Shown piece by piece: positions 1-8,767 of a stretch of DNA of 64,000 bases (positions within the stretch are counted from its first letter, which is position 1; the number at the start of each line of letters is the position of its first letter). Both the position numbers and the translations under genes were made by a program. The stretch comes from Collinsella tanakaei YIT 12063 (GTDB lineage Bacteria; Actinomycetota; Coriobacteriia; Coriobacteriales; Coriobacteriaceae): NCBI RefSeq assembly GCF_000225705.1, contig NZ_JH126469.1:1-64000 (forward strand), written 5' to 3'. Under the pieces are notes generated by a model that was not told where the DNA came from, searched no databases, and saw only the letters and a program-made list of their open reading frames with translations.

Positions 1-440
1 GAAGAGAGGCTCTTGCCGGTGACGGTGAAGCCCGCGTAGGCCTTGCCGCCCTTGTAGTCGCCGCCCTTGGCCTCGACGCACACGAAGTAGGAGCCAGGCT
101 CCACGGCATCGGTGCGGGTGGTGGTGGGGCTGCCCTTCTCGTCGGCCTTGACGAAGTACACGCGGTAGTCGTCGTTGCCGGCGAGCTTGATTTCACCGGC
201 GGACACCGGGGTCACGGAAGTGGCCGTGATCTCGGCTTTCTTGCCAGTGTACTCGAGGGTGGCGTCGGTGTCGTTAAGGACGACCTTGCCCTGATTGAAC
301 GCCTCGACGGCGCCCTCGGCGAGCAGGTTCACGTTCGCGGCGAGCGCGACCGCAGGGGCGCCGATGGAGAGCGCGCCCACGAGGGAGGCGGTGACGACCG
401 CGGCTACCCTCTTGCTCTTCTTGTTGACGCAAGCTGTCAT
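1..440 (-). CDS. Secreted surface protein, N-terminal part (cut by window edge)
   Basis: Reading leftward from an ATG at 438-440, an open frame runs to base 1 without a stop, so only about the first 146 residues are present. The start is set by a strong ribosome site (GGAAGGAGAAAG) just upstream. Residues 1-32 form a signal peptide: a Lys/Arg-rich start, a hydrophobic Val/Ala/Leu core and an Ala-rich cleavage region (AVALAAN). The rest looks like a beta-rich adhesin or bacterial Ig-like/MBG-type region (DATLEYTGKKAEI, then GGKAYAGFTVTG). I do not recognise the family. By analogy with the other secreted proteins here it may end in SLH modules, but that part lies outside the window. Real gene very likely; role unknown. 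Confidence 0.75.
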   Translation of the reverse strand, partial: MTACVNKKSKRVAAVVTASLVGALSIGAPAVALAANVNLLAEGAVEAFNQGKVVLNDTDATLEYTGKKAEITATSVTPVSAGEIKLAGNDDYRVYFVKADEKGSPTTTRTDAVEPGSYFVCVEAKGGDYKGGKAYAGFTVTGKSLS

Positions 441-723
441 ACGTCTTTCTCCTTCCAAAGGAACAGATAATCGCCAGTTATCGAGAGAAGCGCAGGTAGC
501 GGTGTTTTACGGGTTTTGCGACCTGGCAAACCTTGGATGATCAGCGGGCGATCTTTGGGTTGCGCGTGCTTGGAAGGGCCGGTTGCGGCGTGCGGGGGTC
601 TCACTTTGGGGGCTTATCGTCCAAAAAAGAGCGATACGGATGTGTAGGGGCTCTGTTATTTGGTATGGGCGGTTTCTGCACGCCGGCGCGTGCGGGGCGG
701 ATCTTTTCAGCCGTTCCTCGTCC

Positions 724-770
724 AAAAAAGAGAGGGCAACCCCTAGTTGAATGGGGCTGCCCTCTCTTTG
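724..770 (-). terminator. Rho-independent terminator after the L,D-transpeptidase gene
   Basis: A 14-bp stem (730-743 with 753-766, one mismatch) closes a 9-base loop and is followed on the minus strand by six Ts (724-729). It sits about 100 bases past the transpeptidase stop. In the rest of the gap 441-864 I see the leader of the gene to the left and two copies of a CGTCCAAAAAAGAG word (about 619 and 720), but no gene. Confidence 0.85.
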
Positions 771-864
771 TCTTGGCTGCGCGCTGTGCGGCTGGCGCTA
801 TGCGAATGGTGCTGGGCGGACGCGGCGGGGCCGCGGATGATCGCGCTGCCGGCGCGTAACCGCG

Positions 865-3729
865 CTACCGGTACGTGACCACCTTGGTGCCGTAGGGAAT
901 GTTGTCGTAGATCCACTTGGCCTGGTCGATGCTCATGCGGACGCATCCGTTGGAGACGTGGACGCCCAGGCGGCCGTCCATTACGCGGAAGCTGTTGGCG
1001 TAGTACTGGATGGAGTGGATAAGGTAGTCGCCGTAGAACTGGGTGTAGTAATAGCAGCTATAGCCGTGGTTCTCGCCAAAGGAATAGCCCTTACCGGTGA
1101 CGGTGAACTCGCCCACAACGGTGGGCGTGCTGGGCTTGCCGGTGCTGCAGGTCCAGTAGGCGTCCATGTTCCAGTACCCCATGCCGCCGGAGAAGATGCC
1201 CACGCGGCAGTTGGTGGTGTCTACCATGATGAGGCGGTTGGTGGCGCTAAAGCGTCCCTGCGCGCGCGTGTACATGGACAGCTGCGTTGGGGGCATGGGC
1301 GGCACGTAGGTGGTGGGCTGCAGGGTAAAACGCTGGGCGGCGGAGTTGTTGGACTGGTACACCTGCAGGTTTCCGCCGTTTGCGGCGCTTCCGTTGGAGG
1401 TGATGCCGCCGGAGACGTCGAGCACGCAGGCGCCGCCCGCGCCCGCCGCGCTGGCGATTTTGTAGCCGCCTGCATCGAACGTGATGCTCCAGCGCTGGGC
1501 GGCGCTGCCGTTGGGTTGGTACTGCTGCACGTTGGCGCCGGAGTATGCCGACCCGCCCGCGACGTCGAGCGCCTTGCCGCTGGCGGCGTTGACTATGGTG
1601 TAGGTTCCGTCTGCGTTGCGGGCGACGTTCCACTTCTGTGCGCCGGAGTTGTTGGACTGGAATACCTGCACGTTGGCGCCGCTGGCATAGGATGCGTTCG
1701 CCACATCGATGGCCAGGCTGGTGTTAGCGACGGTAAGGGTGTAGGTGCCGTTTGGCAGGGTGTCCGTGGTGGACGCGAGCGCGAAGGCCTGCGCGGGGCT
1801 GCCGTTTGCCTGCCACAGCTGCAGGCGGGTGCCGTTGGCGGTGCTGCCTGCAGTGAGGTCGAGCACGCGGCCGGGGTGGGCGACGGACTCGAACGCAATG
1901 CCGTGCGCGGTGATGACGGGGGTCCACTGTTGGGCGGGGTTCGCGGCGGTCGCGCCTGCTGCGGCGCTGGTGCCCGTTGCTGCGCCGGTGCCCGTTGCTG
2001 CGCTGGTACCCGCTGCTGAGCCTGTTGCTGAGCCCGACGCGGCGCGCTGGCTCACCGTGCCGGCGGAGTCCGCGGTAAGGAACTTGGCCGATCCCAGGTT
2101 CTGGATGGTGTAGGTGTTCTCCGCTCCCGGAACAAGCGCGATGCGCCAGCGTTGGGCCAGGGTGCCGTTGGATGCGTAGGCCTGCACGGAGGCTCCGGCC
2201 GCCTGGCTTGCGCCCGAGACCTCGAGCACGCTGTTGGTGGCCGCGCTTGCGCCCAGGGTGTAGATGCCCTCTGCCAAAAGGTTGGTCTGCTTGGCAAGGG
2301 TAAAGCGCTGGGCCGCGCTGCCGTTGGGGGTGTAGGCGTTGACGTTGGCGCCGTTGTAGGATGCCGCGCCATCGATGTTGAGCGCCATGCCCGTCGCTTT
2401 GTTGATAAAGGTGTAGCTGCCGTCCGCATTGGCTACGGGCGCCCACAGCTGCGCGGGGTTGACCTCGCTCGCCTGGTACTGCTGCACGTTGGTACCGGGA
2501 ACAACGTCTGCCGTCTCGACGTCGAGCGCCTTGCCGCTGCCGGCGTTGACTATGAGGTAGTAGCCGTTGCAGTACTTAAAGGTGAACAGCTGGGCAAAGG
2601 TGCCGTTGGCGCTCCACAGCTGCGCGTTGGCGTTGTTGTTGCGCGACGCGTTGTAGATGTCCACGCCGCTTGCGGGGGCGCACTGCGGCTTGAGGCTGAA
2701 CCAGCCCTGGGGCAGGGTGCCGTCTTCCACCGCGGCGGGTGCTGCGGGCGAGGCGTCGATAAAGGTAAAGGTTTGCGCCGCGCTGTGGTTGGAGTCCCAA
2801 ATCTGCACCGGGGTGGTACTTGCGATTGAGCCTCCGCGCAGGTCAAGAGCGATGTTGGGCGCCAGGGCGGAGACAATGATGCAACGCGTTGGGAACGCGG
2901 TGGCGGTGGTGTCGCTACCGGATTCCTCGTCCAAAGAAATCACGATCCACTTTTGCGACCAGCTGCCGTTGGGGGCGTACTGCTGCACCGGGGTTCCCGC
3001 GGCGGAGTTGCCCCACTGCACGTCGAGCGCCAGGCCGGATGCGACGTTGATGAACGTGACGTAGCCCGCGTCATCATGCGTGACGCGCCAGCGCTGGGCC
3101 CCCGTGCCGTTGCTGGCGTAGAGCTGGATGGTCGCGCCACCTGCCGCGGATGCTCCCTGAACGTCGAGCACGCCGCGCTGGTTGGCTGCCTGCGACGCGG
3201 AAGACGCGATGGCGTAGGTGCCATCGGCCACGGCTGCGGCGTGCTGGGCGGCGAGGGCGTCCAGGGCGGCGCGGTCGTTGTCCGGCGCGGGGGTTTCTTC
3301 TGCGGGGGCGTCTTGGGTTGTGATGTTATTCGGGGTTGCGGGGGTGGTTACGTTGCCCGCGGTACTGTCGGCGGTACTGTCTGTGGCGGTGCCTGGGGCG
3401 GTGGGGTCCGTTGGATCCGCGGGGGCTGCGGTGTTGTCGGAGTCTGAGCCGCCCGTGGAGTTGCCGGAGGTTGCGTCACCGCCGGTGCCGTCAGCGGTGC
3501 CGTCTGCATTGGGCGTGCTGGGCGCTGCGGTGCTTTGGTCTGCGGTATCCGCGGCTGCTGCCTGCGAAGGCGCCGGCGAAGACGTTGACGACGTGGTTTG
3601 CGCCATGGCGACCAGGGCGGGCGGCATGGCCAGCGAGCACACCAGGGACGCGCAGGCGAGTCCGGCCATAACGCTTGCCCGGGCACCGGGGCGCCAGGTG
3701 CGGGAGAGTTTGTTCATGGTATCGACCAT
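865..3729 (-). CDS. Secreted L,D-transpeptidase (YkuD) with ricin-type lectin repeats
   Basis: Predicted peptidoglycan cross-linking or wall-anchoring enzyme outside the cell. The ATG at 3717 (MNKLSRTW) is a better start than 3729, because an AGGA lies upstream of it while the 3729 ATG has its AGG directly adjacent. Layout (954-residue numbering): signal peptide to about residue 44; Thr/Ala/Asp/Pro-rich linker to about 150; many beta-trefoil (ricin B, QxW) repeats of the type AQRW/AQLW followed by ALDV or VLDV, about 155-800; YkuD domain from about 810 to the end with HSI and the signature HVSNGCVRM, whose Cys (about 929) would be the nucleophile. The lectin repeats probably bind wall or host glycans. 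A terminator follows. Its promoter region and first codons are duplicated at 4310-4485. Family call is secure; substrate is inferred. Confidence 0.9.
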   Translation of the reverse strand: MVDTMNKLSRTWRPGARASVMAGLACASLVCSLAMPPALVAMAQTTSSTSSPAPSQAAAADTADQSTAAPSTPNADGTADGTGGDATSGNSTGGSDSDNTAAPADPTDPTAPGTATDSTADSTAGNVTTPATPNNITTQDAPAEETPAPDNDRAALDALAAQHAAAVADGTYAIASSASQAANQRGVLDVQGASAAGGATIQLYASNGTGAQRWRVTHDDAGYVTFINVASGLALDVQWGNSAAGTPVQQYAPNGSWSQKWIVISLDEESGSDTTATAFPTRCIIVSALAPNIALDLRGGSIASTTPVQIWDSNHSAAQTFTFIDASPAAPAAVEDGTLPQGWFSLKPQCAPASGVDIYNASRNNNANAQLWSANGTFAQLFTFKYCNGYYLIVNAGSGKALDVETADVVPGTNVQQYQASEVNPAQLWAPVANADGSYTFINKATGMALNIDGAASYNGANVNAYTPNGSAAQRFTLAKQTNLLAEGIYTLGASAATNSVLEVSGASQAAGASVQAYASNGTLAQRWRIALVPGAENTYTIQNLGSAKFLTADSAGTVSQRAASGSATGSAAGTSAATGTGAATGTSAAAGATAANPAQQWTPVITAHGIAFESVAHPGRVLDLTAGSTANGTRLQLWQANGSPAQAFALASTTDTLPNGTYTLTVANTSLAIDVANASYASGANVQVFQSNNSGAQKWNVARNADGTYTIVNAASGKALDVAGGSAYSGANVQQYQPNGSAAQRWSITFDAGGYKIASAAGAGGACVLDVSGGITSNGSAANGGNLQVYQSNNSAAQRFTLQPTTYVPPMPPTQLSMYTRAQGRFSATNRLIMVDTTNCRVGIFSGGMGYWNMDAYWTCSTGKPSTPTVVGEFTVTGKGYSFGENHGYSCYYYTQFYGDYLIHSIQYYANSFRVMDGRLGVHVSNGCVRMSIDQAKWIYDNIPYGTKVVTYR

Positions 3730-3846
3730 CCTATTGCAGGGGTTGCATACAGGTTGAATGATACCGTTGCGGTGGCCGCACTTTTGCCTGGTATCTGCCA
3801 GCGGTTGGGTGTTAACAGAGGCAGCCCGCGCCGCACGGATTTCAAT

Positions 3847-4138
3847 CGCTGAAAACGCCCTCTAGTTGGGCTTGGCACTCTGCTAAAAAACGCCTCCAGT
3901 TTGACTCGATTGCTAAAAATGAGCTTCAGTTGGAGTTACGCAAGAAGGCCCTTGGATGCGCCGGGCTATCTACCAGCTGCTTCCCCGAGGCGTCTCTTCG
4001 TGCGGGGTGGGGCAAGTCCAACTGAAGGCTAAAAGTAGCAGCGCCAAGTCCAACTGGAGCTCGAAAATAGCAACGCGATGCAAACGAAGGCTGATTTCAG
4101 CAGAACGCCAAGTCCAACTGGAGGTCAAAAACAGCAGA
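3847..4138 (-). repeat. Dispersed 0.3-kb inverted multi-unit repeat, copy A
   Basis: About 30-bp units built from CCAAGTCCAACTGGAG, a few variable bases, then a GTTTTCAGCAG-like tail. Three units at 3847-3940 lie in one orientation and four at 4013-4138 in the other, around a 72-base centre. The two arms are roughly reverse complements. Read as its reverse complement, it aligns along its length with copies B (29811-30138) and C (47839-48130), including a diverged unit containing GTTTGCATC (4077-4107). No credible coding frame. Function unknown. Confidence 0.85.
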
Positions 4139-4149
4139 GAGCGCGATGG

Positions 4150-4284
4150 GGGTTACCCGTCAAGCAGGCCTACCTGTGCAACCTGCGCGAGCAGCGATCT
4201 GGTGACGTGGAGGTCAACGGTTGCGAGGTCACGCTCAAGCCGCTGGGTCACTGCAAGTTTGCAACCGTGTATATTGAGGCGTAG
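4150..4284 (+). pseudogene. Remnant of a glycosidase C-terminus (GH38 alpha-mannosidase-like)
   Basis: An open frame ending at a TAG at 4282-4284 encodes about 44 residues, including AYLCNLREQ, a short beta-strand pattern, and the ending LKPLGHCKFATVYIEA. This resembles the last beta-sandwich strands of GH38 alpha-mannosidases, which close with a cysteine/leucine-rich strand and a K-P-F/L-x-x-x-T-x-x-x pattern. Nothing upstream continues the gene: repeat A begins within a few bases. I read it as the surviving 3' end of a deleted gene. The GH38 assignment is from pattern memory and is tentative. Confidence 0.4.
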
Positions 4285-4309
4285 CCGTCGCGGCGTTGCT
4301 GCAAGGGGC

Positions 4310-4485
4310 GCGCAGGCGACCCCGGCCATAACGCTTGCCCGGGCGCCGGGGCGCCGGGTGCGGGGGAATTAGTTCATGGTAACGACCATCCTATTGCAGG
4401 GGTCGCATACAGGTTGAATGATACCGTTGCGGTGGTCGCACTTTAGTCTGGCATCTGCCGGCGGTTGGGTGTTAACAGAGGCAGC
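4310..4485 (-). pseudogene. Duplicated promoter and start region of the L,D-transpeptidase gene
   Basis: Bases 4310-4485 match 3650-3825 without gaps and with 14 mismatches by my count, exactly 660 bases apart. The copied part covers about 100 bases upstream of the transpeptidase start and about 20 codons. In this copy the start ATG (4375-4377 on the minus strand) is followed at once by AAC and TAA, so it cannot make the signal peptide. Repeat A and the glycosidase remnant lie between the two copies, which suggests a duplication followed by decay. Confidence 0.8.
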
Positions 4486-4617
4486 TGGCATCAAGTAAAA
4501 AAGTGGCTTTATTCTGACGCAGTTTTTCTTAGTGGGCTGCATCCATCGCTGGTGTATTATCGAGAGGCTTGCGGAATGCATCTATGGGCTTAATCCTATA
4601 AAAGGAAAGGTCTTAAG

Positions 4618-5958
4618 ATGCAAACATACAATTATGCTGGGCGAGAGGTCTCGTCCTACGGTCGCTATGACACCGTCATTGTTGGTGGTGGCACTGCTGG
4701 TTCTTCGGCGGGAATTAGCTGTGCTCGTGGGGGTAACTCCACTTTAATTATTGAGAAGGGCCTATATCTTGGCGGAGCTGCTGTTGGCGCCCTGGTGACC
4801 CCCATGATGGAGTCGTTTGTTCCTCATGATGAGAATTTCCATTTAATAGAGAAGCGCTTGATATCTTATGGCGTGCCTACTCGCAGCAAACAAATGTCGG
4901 AGTATGTTTGGTCGACGCCTGAAAGTAAATCCAGGGCTTTGGAAGAGCTGTATCTGGAATCGGGTGGTGAGATTCTCTACGATGCGACGGTTGTTGATTG
5001 CATCGTAGACCGTAATCGTATTATTGCGGTCATAGTTCTTACATCGGGTGGCTTCGTGGCGGTGGAGGCGGAGCAATTTGTCGATGCTTCTGGTGATGCA
5101 TGGCTTTCAAGGATGTCTGGAGTTCCCGTTGCCCACGGTGATGATCAAGGAAACGACCAGATGTCCTCCCTCAGATTCGAAATGGGCGGCATTGATGTCG
5201 AGAAGTATCGTGATTACTGTCTGAGCATCGATGACCATTTTTCTCCTTTGGTCGAAGGTCCTTTTTGGGAATCGGCTATGGTTGCAGGGAAGTCTTTTAA
5301 GCTCGAGCCTCTTTTTCGAAAAGGCGTAGAGGACGGCGTATTGAAAGAGCGGGACCTCGTTTACTATCAGTGCTTCTCGATTCCCGGTCAACCCGGTTGC
5401 ATGTCCTTCAATTGTCCGCACCTTGTAGAGCTCAAGGACAATACCGATCCAAAGATGCGGTCCGTGGAAGTGACTGAAGCGCATAGGATGATTGATCGGC
5501 TCGTAAGATTCTTAAAGCGGTGTATGCCGGGATTCGAGGATTCGTATTTGATTCGGTCTGCATCGGCTCTTGGTGTTAGAGAGTCCTATCGTATAAAGGG
5601 CAAATACACGCTTACGGAAAACGACTATATCGGTCGAGCGAGGTTCGATGACGCCGTTGCAAGGGCAGACTGGTACATCGATGTCCATTCGGCTACCGAC
5701 GGCCTTGTTCACATGGATAAGTTCAACAAGGGGGAGTATTACGAAATACCATATCGATGCCTTGTTAATGATTACGTATTAAACCTGATGACCATTGGTC
5801 GTTGTATCTCGACTACGTTTTTGGTGCAAGCCAGCATACGCATTCAGCCCACGCTTATCGATTTGGGCGATGCGGCAGGTCGCGCTTGCGCTGTCGCTTT
5901 GGGAGAGAAGGTTGATTTGGCGGAATATCGTCCAAGCAAAGTGGTGCAGGTGGATTAA
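4618..5958 (+). CDS. FAD-dependent oxidoreductase (FAD_oxidored family)
   Basis: A 446-residue flavoprotein. A dinucleotide-binding Rossmann motif lies at about residues 20-45 (VIVGGGTAGSSAGISCARGG, then an acidic strand end LIIEKG), followed by YLGGAAVGAL, typical of the FAD_oxidored group. The middle has EQFVDASGDAWLSRMSGVP and a substrate-domain RESYRIKGKYTL; the C-terminus has NLMTIGRCIST and DLGDAAGRACAVAL, the second FAD contact. Start ATG follows AAAGGAAAGG. It opens a lower-GC cluster running to 12870 and has a paralogue at 11491-12870 with the same landmarks. No signal peptide or heme motif is visible, so it is probably cytoplasmic. Substrate unknown. Confidence 0.85.
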   Translation: MQTYNYAGREVSSYGRYDTVIVGGGTAGSSAGISCARGGNSTLIIEKGLYLGGAAVGALVTPMMESFVPHDENFHLIEKRLISYGVPTRSKQMSEYVWSTPESKSRALEELYLESGGEILYDATVVDCIVDRNRIIAVIVLTSGGFVAVEAEQFVDASGDAWLSRMSGVPVAHGDDQGNDQMSSLRFEMGGIDVEKYRDYCLSIDDHFSPLVEGPFWESAMVAGKSFKLEPLFRKGVEDGVLKERDLVYYQCFSIPGQPGCMSFNCPHLVELKDNTDPKMRSVEVTEAHRMIDRLVRFLKRCMPGFEDSYLIRSASALGVRESYRIKGKYTLTENDYIGRARFDDAVARADWYIDVHSATDGLVHMDKFNKGEYYEIPYRCLVNDYVLNLMTIGRCISTTFLVQASIRIQPTLIDLGDAAGRACAVALGEKVDLAEYRPSKVVQVD

Positions 5959-6096
5959 CGACTGGTTAACGTTCGCGAAAGTAAAACAACCGCTGAGCCG
6001 ATTGGTAGGAGGGGGATCCTATAATTCAACTTGACGGAGATATACTTAACCTGCTTATTTCGAACTCCGTAAAAAGGTAGTAAGGGGTGATTGGGA

Positions 6097-7140
6097 ATGC
6101 GCCTTAAGGACCTCAAAACAGCGAATCGGCGAAAGGTCGTCGACGTCGTTCTCAATCACGGCCCCTTGTCTCGAATCGAGATATCTAAAGCTGCTGGCTT
6201 GTCTCCGAGCACAGTGACTGGTCTTGTATCAAGTTTGCTAGAGGATGGCCTGTTTATTGAGACGGGTAACAAGGCTCTTACGGCAGGGCGTAGCAGGACT
6301 GAATTGTCGGTTAATCGCAATCTTGGAGTGATTGCAACTTTGGAGGTTGGCCGTCGCAGCGTTCTTCTGACGTTTTTCGACCTCATGCTTGAGCCCGTGC
6401 ATTCTGAGGCTATTTCGCGCGATTCACTCGAGGGCAACGCGCTGCTTGTGGCGGTGTGCAATGCCGTGGACCGTGCGCTTGAAAACTCCTCCATGGTGGG
6501 TGACTTACTCGGCATGGGGCTACTATACCAAGAGGGCATTCGTGCCGAAGATTGCACGGTAATGTATTCCACCGGTATTCAGGATGCAACGATTTCTCTG
6601 AAAGATGCCCTGTTCACGCAGTATAAGATTCCAATCAGGGAAGAGCACTCGCAAGGCTATACCATTACTCAGGTCCTGGATGAGGCTGATCAGGACGTGT
6701 CGAATGCCGCCGTTATTTCTATTGGCTCTGAAGTTGTCGTTAGCGTCAAGGTAGACGATGCGCTTGTATCGCTAAAGGGTGGTGCTACGGCTGATATTAC
6801 GCCGATGGTGTGCGGCGAGGCATATTGCGACAAATCGGATGAGTATGAGGGCGGATGCATCGAGTTCTTGCTATCGCTTGGCGAAGAAGACCGAATTGCT
6901 TGCGTATCGCGCGCGGTTGTGTCCCTGTGCTCCCTTTTTTCCTTGGATCGCATGTTGATTTTTGGCCCCGATGAAATTGTGACGGACAAGTTTGTCCAAG
7001 GAATCGAACACGTACTGACAGCCGTTTTTGGCCCGGAATCTCCGTGGCTAGAGTGGTTGCGAGGACGACAGCTTGCTTCTTCCGATGTATCCAAAACGTG
7101 CGCTGCCGACATACGACGAGCAACGCTTCTTCTAGAATGA
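6097..7140 (+). CDS. ROK/NagC-type transcriptional regulator
   Basis: 347 residues. Residues 1-70 are a winged helix of the MarR/ROK type (LKDLKTANRRKVVDVVLNHG, SRIEISKAAGLSPSTVTGLV). The rest has the length and layout of a ROK domain, but the kinase signatures are eroded: I see no DxGGT phosphate loop and no clear CGCGxxGC zinc cluster, so a sensor role is more likely than sugar phosphorylation. Of two in-frame starts, ATG at 6097 sits 7 bases from AAGGGGTG and is preferred to the TTG at 6091, which abuts it. It lies 138 bases after the first FAD oxidoreductase and ahead of the permease, and is the likely local regulator. Confidence 0.8.
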   Translation: MRLKDLKTANRRKVVDVVLNHGPLSRIEISKAAGLSPSTVTGLVSSLLEDGLFIETGNKALTAGRSRTELSVNRNLGVIATLEVGRRSVLLTFFDLMLEPVHSEAISRDSLEGNALLVAVCNAVDRALENSSMVGDLLGMGLLYQEGIRAEDCTVMYSTGIQDATISLKDALFTQYKIPIREEHSQGYTITQVLDEADQDVSNAAVISIGSEVVVSVKVDDALVSLKGGATADITPMVCGEAYCDKSDEYEGGCIEFLLSLGEEDRIACVSRAVVSLCSLFSLDRMLIFGPDEIVTDKFVQGIEHVLTAVFGPESPWLEWLRGRQLASSDVSKTCAADIRRATLLLE

Positions 7141-7286
7141 TGCTTGTTCAGATTATCTGCTCAGATTATTAACCAAGATTCAAATAAATATCTAAGCAGG
7201 CCGTTGGGCTTGCCCTCTAAACGTAGCAACGCTCACTAGCTGCATTCCGCAAGCATGCTGGTGTTCGTGGGAACGTAAGGGTCAAC

Positions 7287-7304
7287 CTGCCTCTTGCGAG
7301 GCAG
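7287..7304 (+). promoter_or_regulatory. Hairpin directly before the permease ribosome site
   Basis: CTGCCTC, a TTGC loop, and GAGGCAG form a perfect 7-bp stem that ends against the AGAAAGGAGG ribosome site of the gene at 7320. It could influence translation or mark a processed 5' end. No U-tract, so not a terminator. The rest of 7141-7286 shows nothing I can name. Confidence 0.4.
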
Positions 7305-7319
7305 AGAAAGGAGGATGGC

Positions 7320-8621
7320 ATGGTACAGGGGTCCCTGATTATCGTGACATTCGTCATCATCGCCGCGTTGATGATGACCAAAAAGCTACCGACTTTGGTG
7401 GCGCTTCCGCTTATGGCGGTGGCAATCTGCATCATTGCGGGTGTTCCCGCGGTGGGGGTAGACGAGGATGGAGTGGCGATAGGTTGGCTCGCGTCTGTGC
7501 TTGAAGCGGGCACAGTTCGAATGGGCAGCGCAATTATGGCCGTTATCTTCGGTGCATGGTTGGGCCAGTTGATGAATAAGACTGGCGTTACTGAAACGAT
7601 TATTAAGAAGAGCGCTGAGCTTGGCGGCGACCGCCCTTTGATCATCACTCTTGTCATGGCTGTTGCATGCGCTGTTCTGTTTACAACTCTTTCCGGTCTC
7701 GGCTCCATCATCATGGTTGGCTCTATCGTGCTGCCGATTTTGGTGTCCGTTGGCGTTCCCGCAATGAGCGCTGCATGCATCTTCCTTATGGCATTTACAA
7801 CGGGTCTTACGTTTAATATTGCTAACTGGAATACTTTTGCATCGATTTTCTCGGTTGATGTTGAGGTCATCAAGGGATTTGAGACCTATATGCTTGTGGC
7901 AACGGCAGTGGCCACGCTTGTCCTGATCTTTGTTGAGTTCAAGCGCAATGGTGTGAAGTTCGCATTCTCTGCTCCGGTTGAGTCTGCAAAGAGCGGCACT
8001 CAGATCGGTGGCGTACGTGGCGCTATGGCGATGTGCTCCCCGTTGATCTCTATCATCTTGGTTGCAGTTTTCAAGTGTCCGGTTTGCCCGGCTTTTATGG
8101 CGGGCATCATTTGGATTCTCGTTTGGACGTCCACGGGCTTCCAGAAATCTATGAACCTGCTTGTCAAGACTTGCTACGATGGAATTACCGACAGCGGCCC
8201 CGCAATTATCCTGATGGTCGGAATCGGCATTCTGTTCCTTGCGGTTAGCCATCCGATGGTGACGGCGGTGCTCAATCCGTTCCTTGAAGCCATTATTCCG
8301 TCCGGCAAGATCGGCTTCATCATTTTCTTCTCGCTGCTTGCTCCTCTTTCGCTTTACCGCGGTCCCATGAATTTGTTTGGACTTGGTAGCGGCATCGCTG
8401 CGTTGATTAGCGGCCTTGGAACCATTAATCCGCTTGCTGTTATGGGTGCATTCCTGTCGGCTGAGCGTATCCAGGGATGCGGCGACCCCACAAACACCCA
8501 GAATGTTTGGACGGCCAACTTTGTCGAGGTCGATGTCAATTCGATCACGAAGCGCCTCCTCCCGTATCTGTGGGCCATTTCCATCATCGGCGTTATCGTT
8601 TCTGCTGTTGTGTATTACTAG
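7320..8621 (+). CDS. Permease of the ion-transporter superfamily (GntP/citrate-transporter-like)
   Basis: 433 residues with roughly 11-12 hydrophobic segments in two halves. It begins with LIIVTFVIIAALMMTKKLPTLVALPLMAV, a layout seen in Na+- or H+-coupled organic-acid carriers of the GntP/CitMHS/ArsB-NhaD kind. Each half has a small-residue hairpin (FTTLSGLGSIIMVGSIVLP; YRGPMNLFGLGSGIAALI) where such proteins bind substrate. AAGGAGG lies upstream of the ATG. Placed between the regulator and the hydantoinase-like gene, it probably imports the compound the cluster degrades. Subfamily and substrate are uncertain. Confidence 0.75.
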   Translation: MVQGSLIIVTFVIIAALMMTKKLPTLVALPLMAVAICIIAGVPAVGVDEDGVAIGWLASVLEAGTVRMGSAIMAVIFGAWLGQLMNKTGVTETIIKKSAELGGDRPLIITLVMAVACAVLFTTLSGLGSIIMVGSIVLPILVSVGVPAMSAACIFLMAFTTGLTFNIANWNTFASIFSVDVEVIKGFETYMLVATAVATLVLIFVEFKRNGVKFAFSAPVESAKSGTQIGGVRGAMAMCSPLISIILVAVFKCPVCPAFMAGIIWILVWTSTGFQKSMNLLVKTCYDGITDSGPAIILMVGIGILFLAVSHPMVTAVLNPFLEAIIPSGKIGFIIFFSLLAPLSLYRGPMNLFGLGSGIAALISGLGTINPLAVMGAFLSAERIQGCGDPTNTQNVWTANFVEVDVNSITKRLLPYLWAISIIGVIVSAVVYY

Positions 8622-8653
8622 TCGTAAAGACGTTTCGTCAAAGTAGGTTCGCA

Positions 8654-8682
8654 GGCGCGGCAGGCTTGCTTTCTGCCGCGCC
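8654..8682 (+). promoter_or_regulatory. Intercistronic hairpin before the hydantoinase-like gene
   Basis: GGCGCGGCAG and CTGCCGCGCC form a perfect 10-bp GC-rich stem over a 9-base loop, in the 146-base gap between permease and ATPase. No T-run follows, so it more likely stabilises mRNA or causes partial attenuation than fully terminates. Confidence 0.5.
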
Positions 8683-8767
8683 GGCGAGGGGCATTGCTTT
8701 GAGAATAATGTCCGTCGCCGGCGCAAGACAATCATCTTCGTCAGAGGAATGTGAATTAGGAGGAGCT

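Noticed and set aside
958-2019. Plus-strand frame of about 350 codons opposite the transpeptidase
   Set aside because: Val/Gly/Ala-rich shadow of the ricin repeats on the other strand.
3847-4138. CRISPR-like array in the three dispersed repeats
   Set aside because: Unit orientation flips at the centre, spacers are absent or only a few bases, and the same plan repeats at three sites without cas genes.
8477-8767. N-terminal extension of the HyuA-like protein
   Set aside because: It overlaps the permease gene and an intercistronic hairpin; the ATG at 8768 has an AGGAGG and begins the ATP-binding strand.
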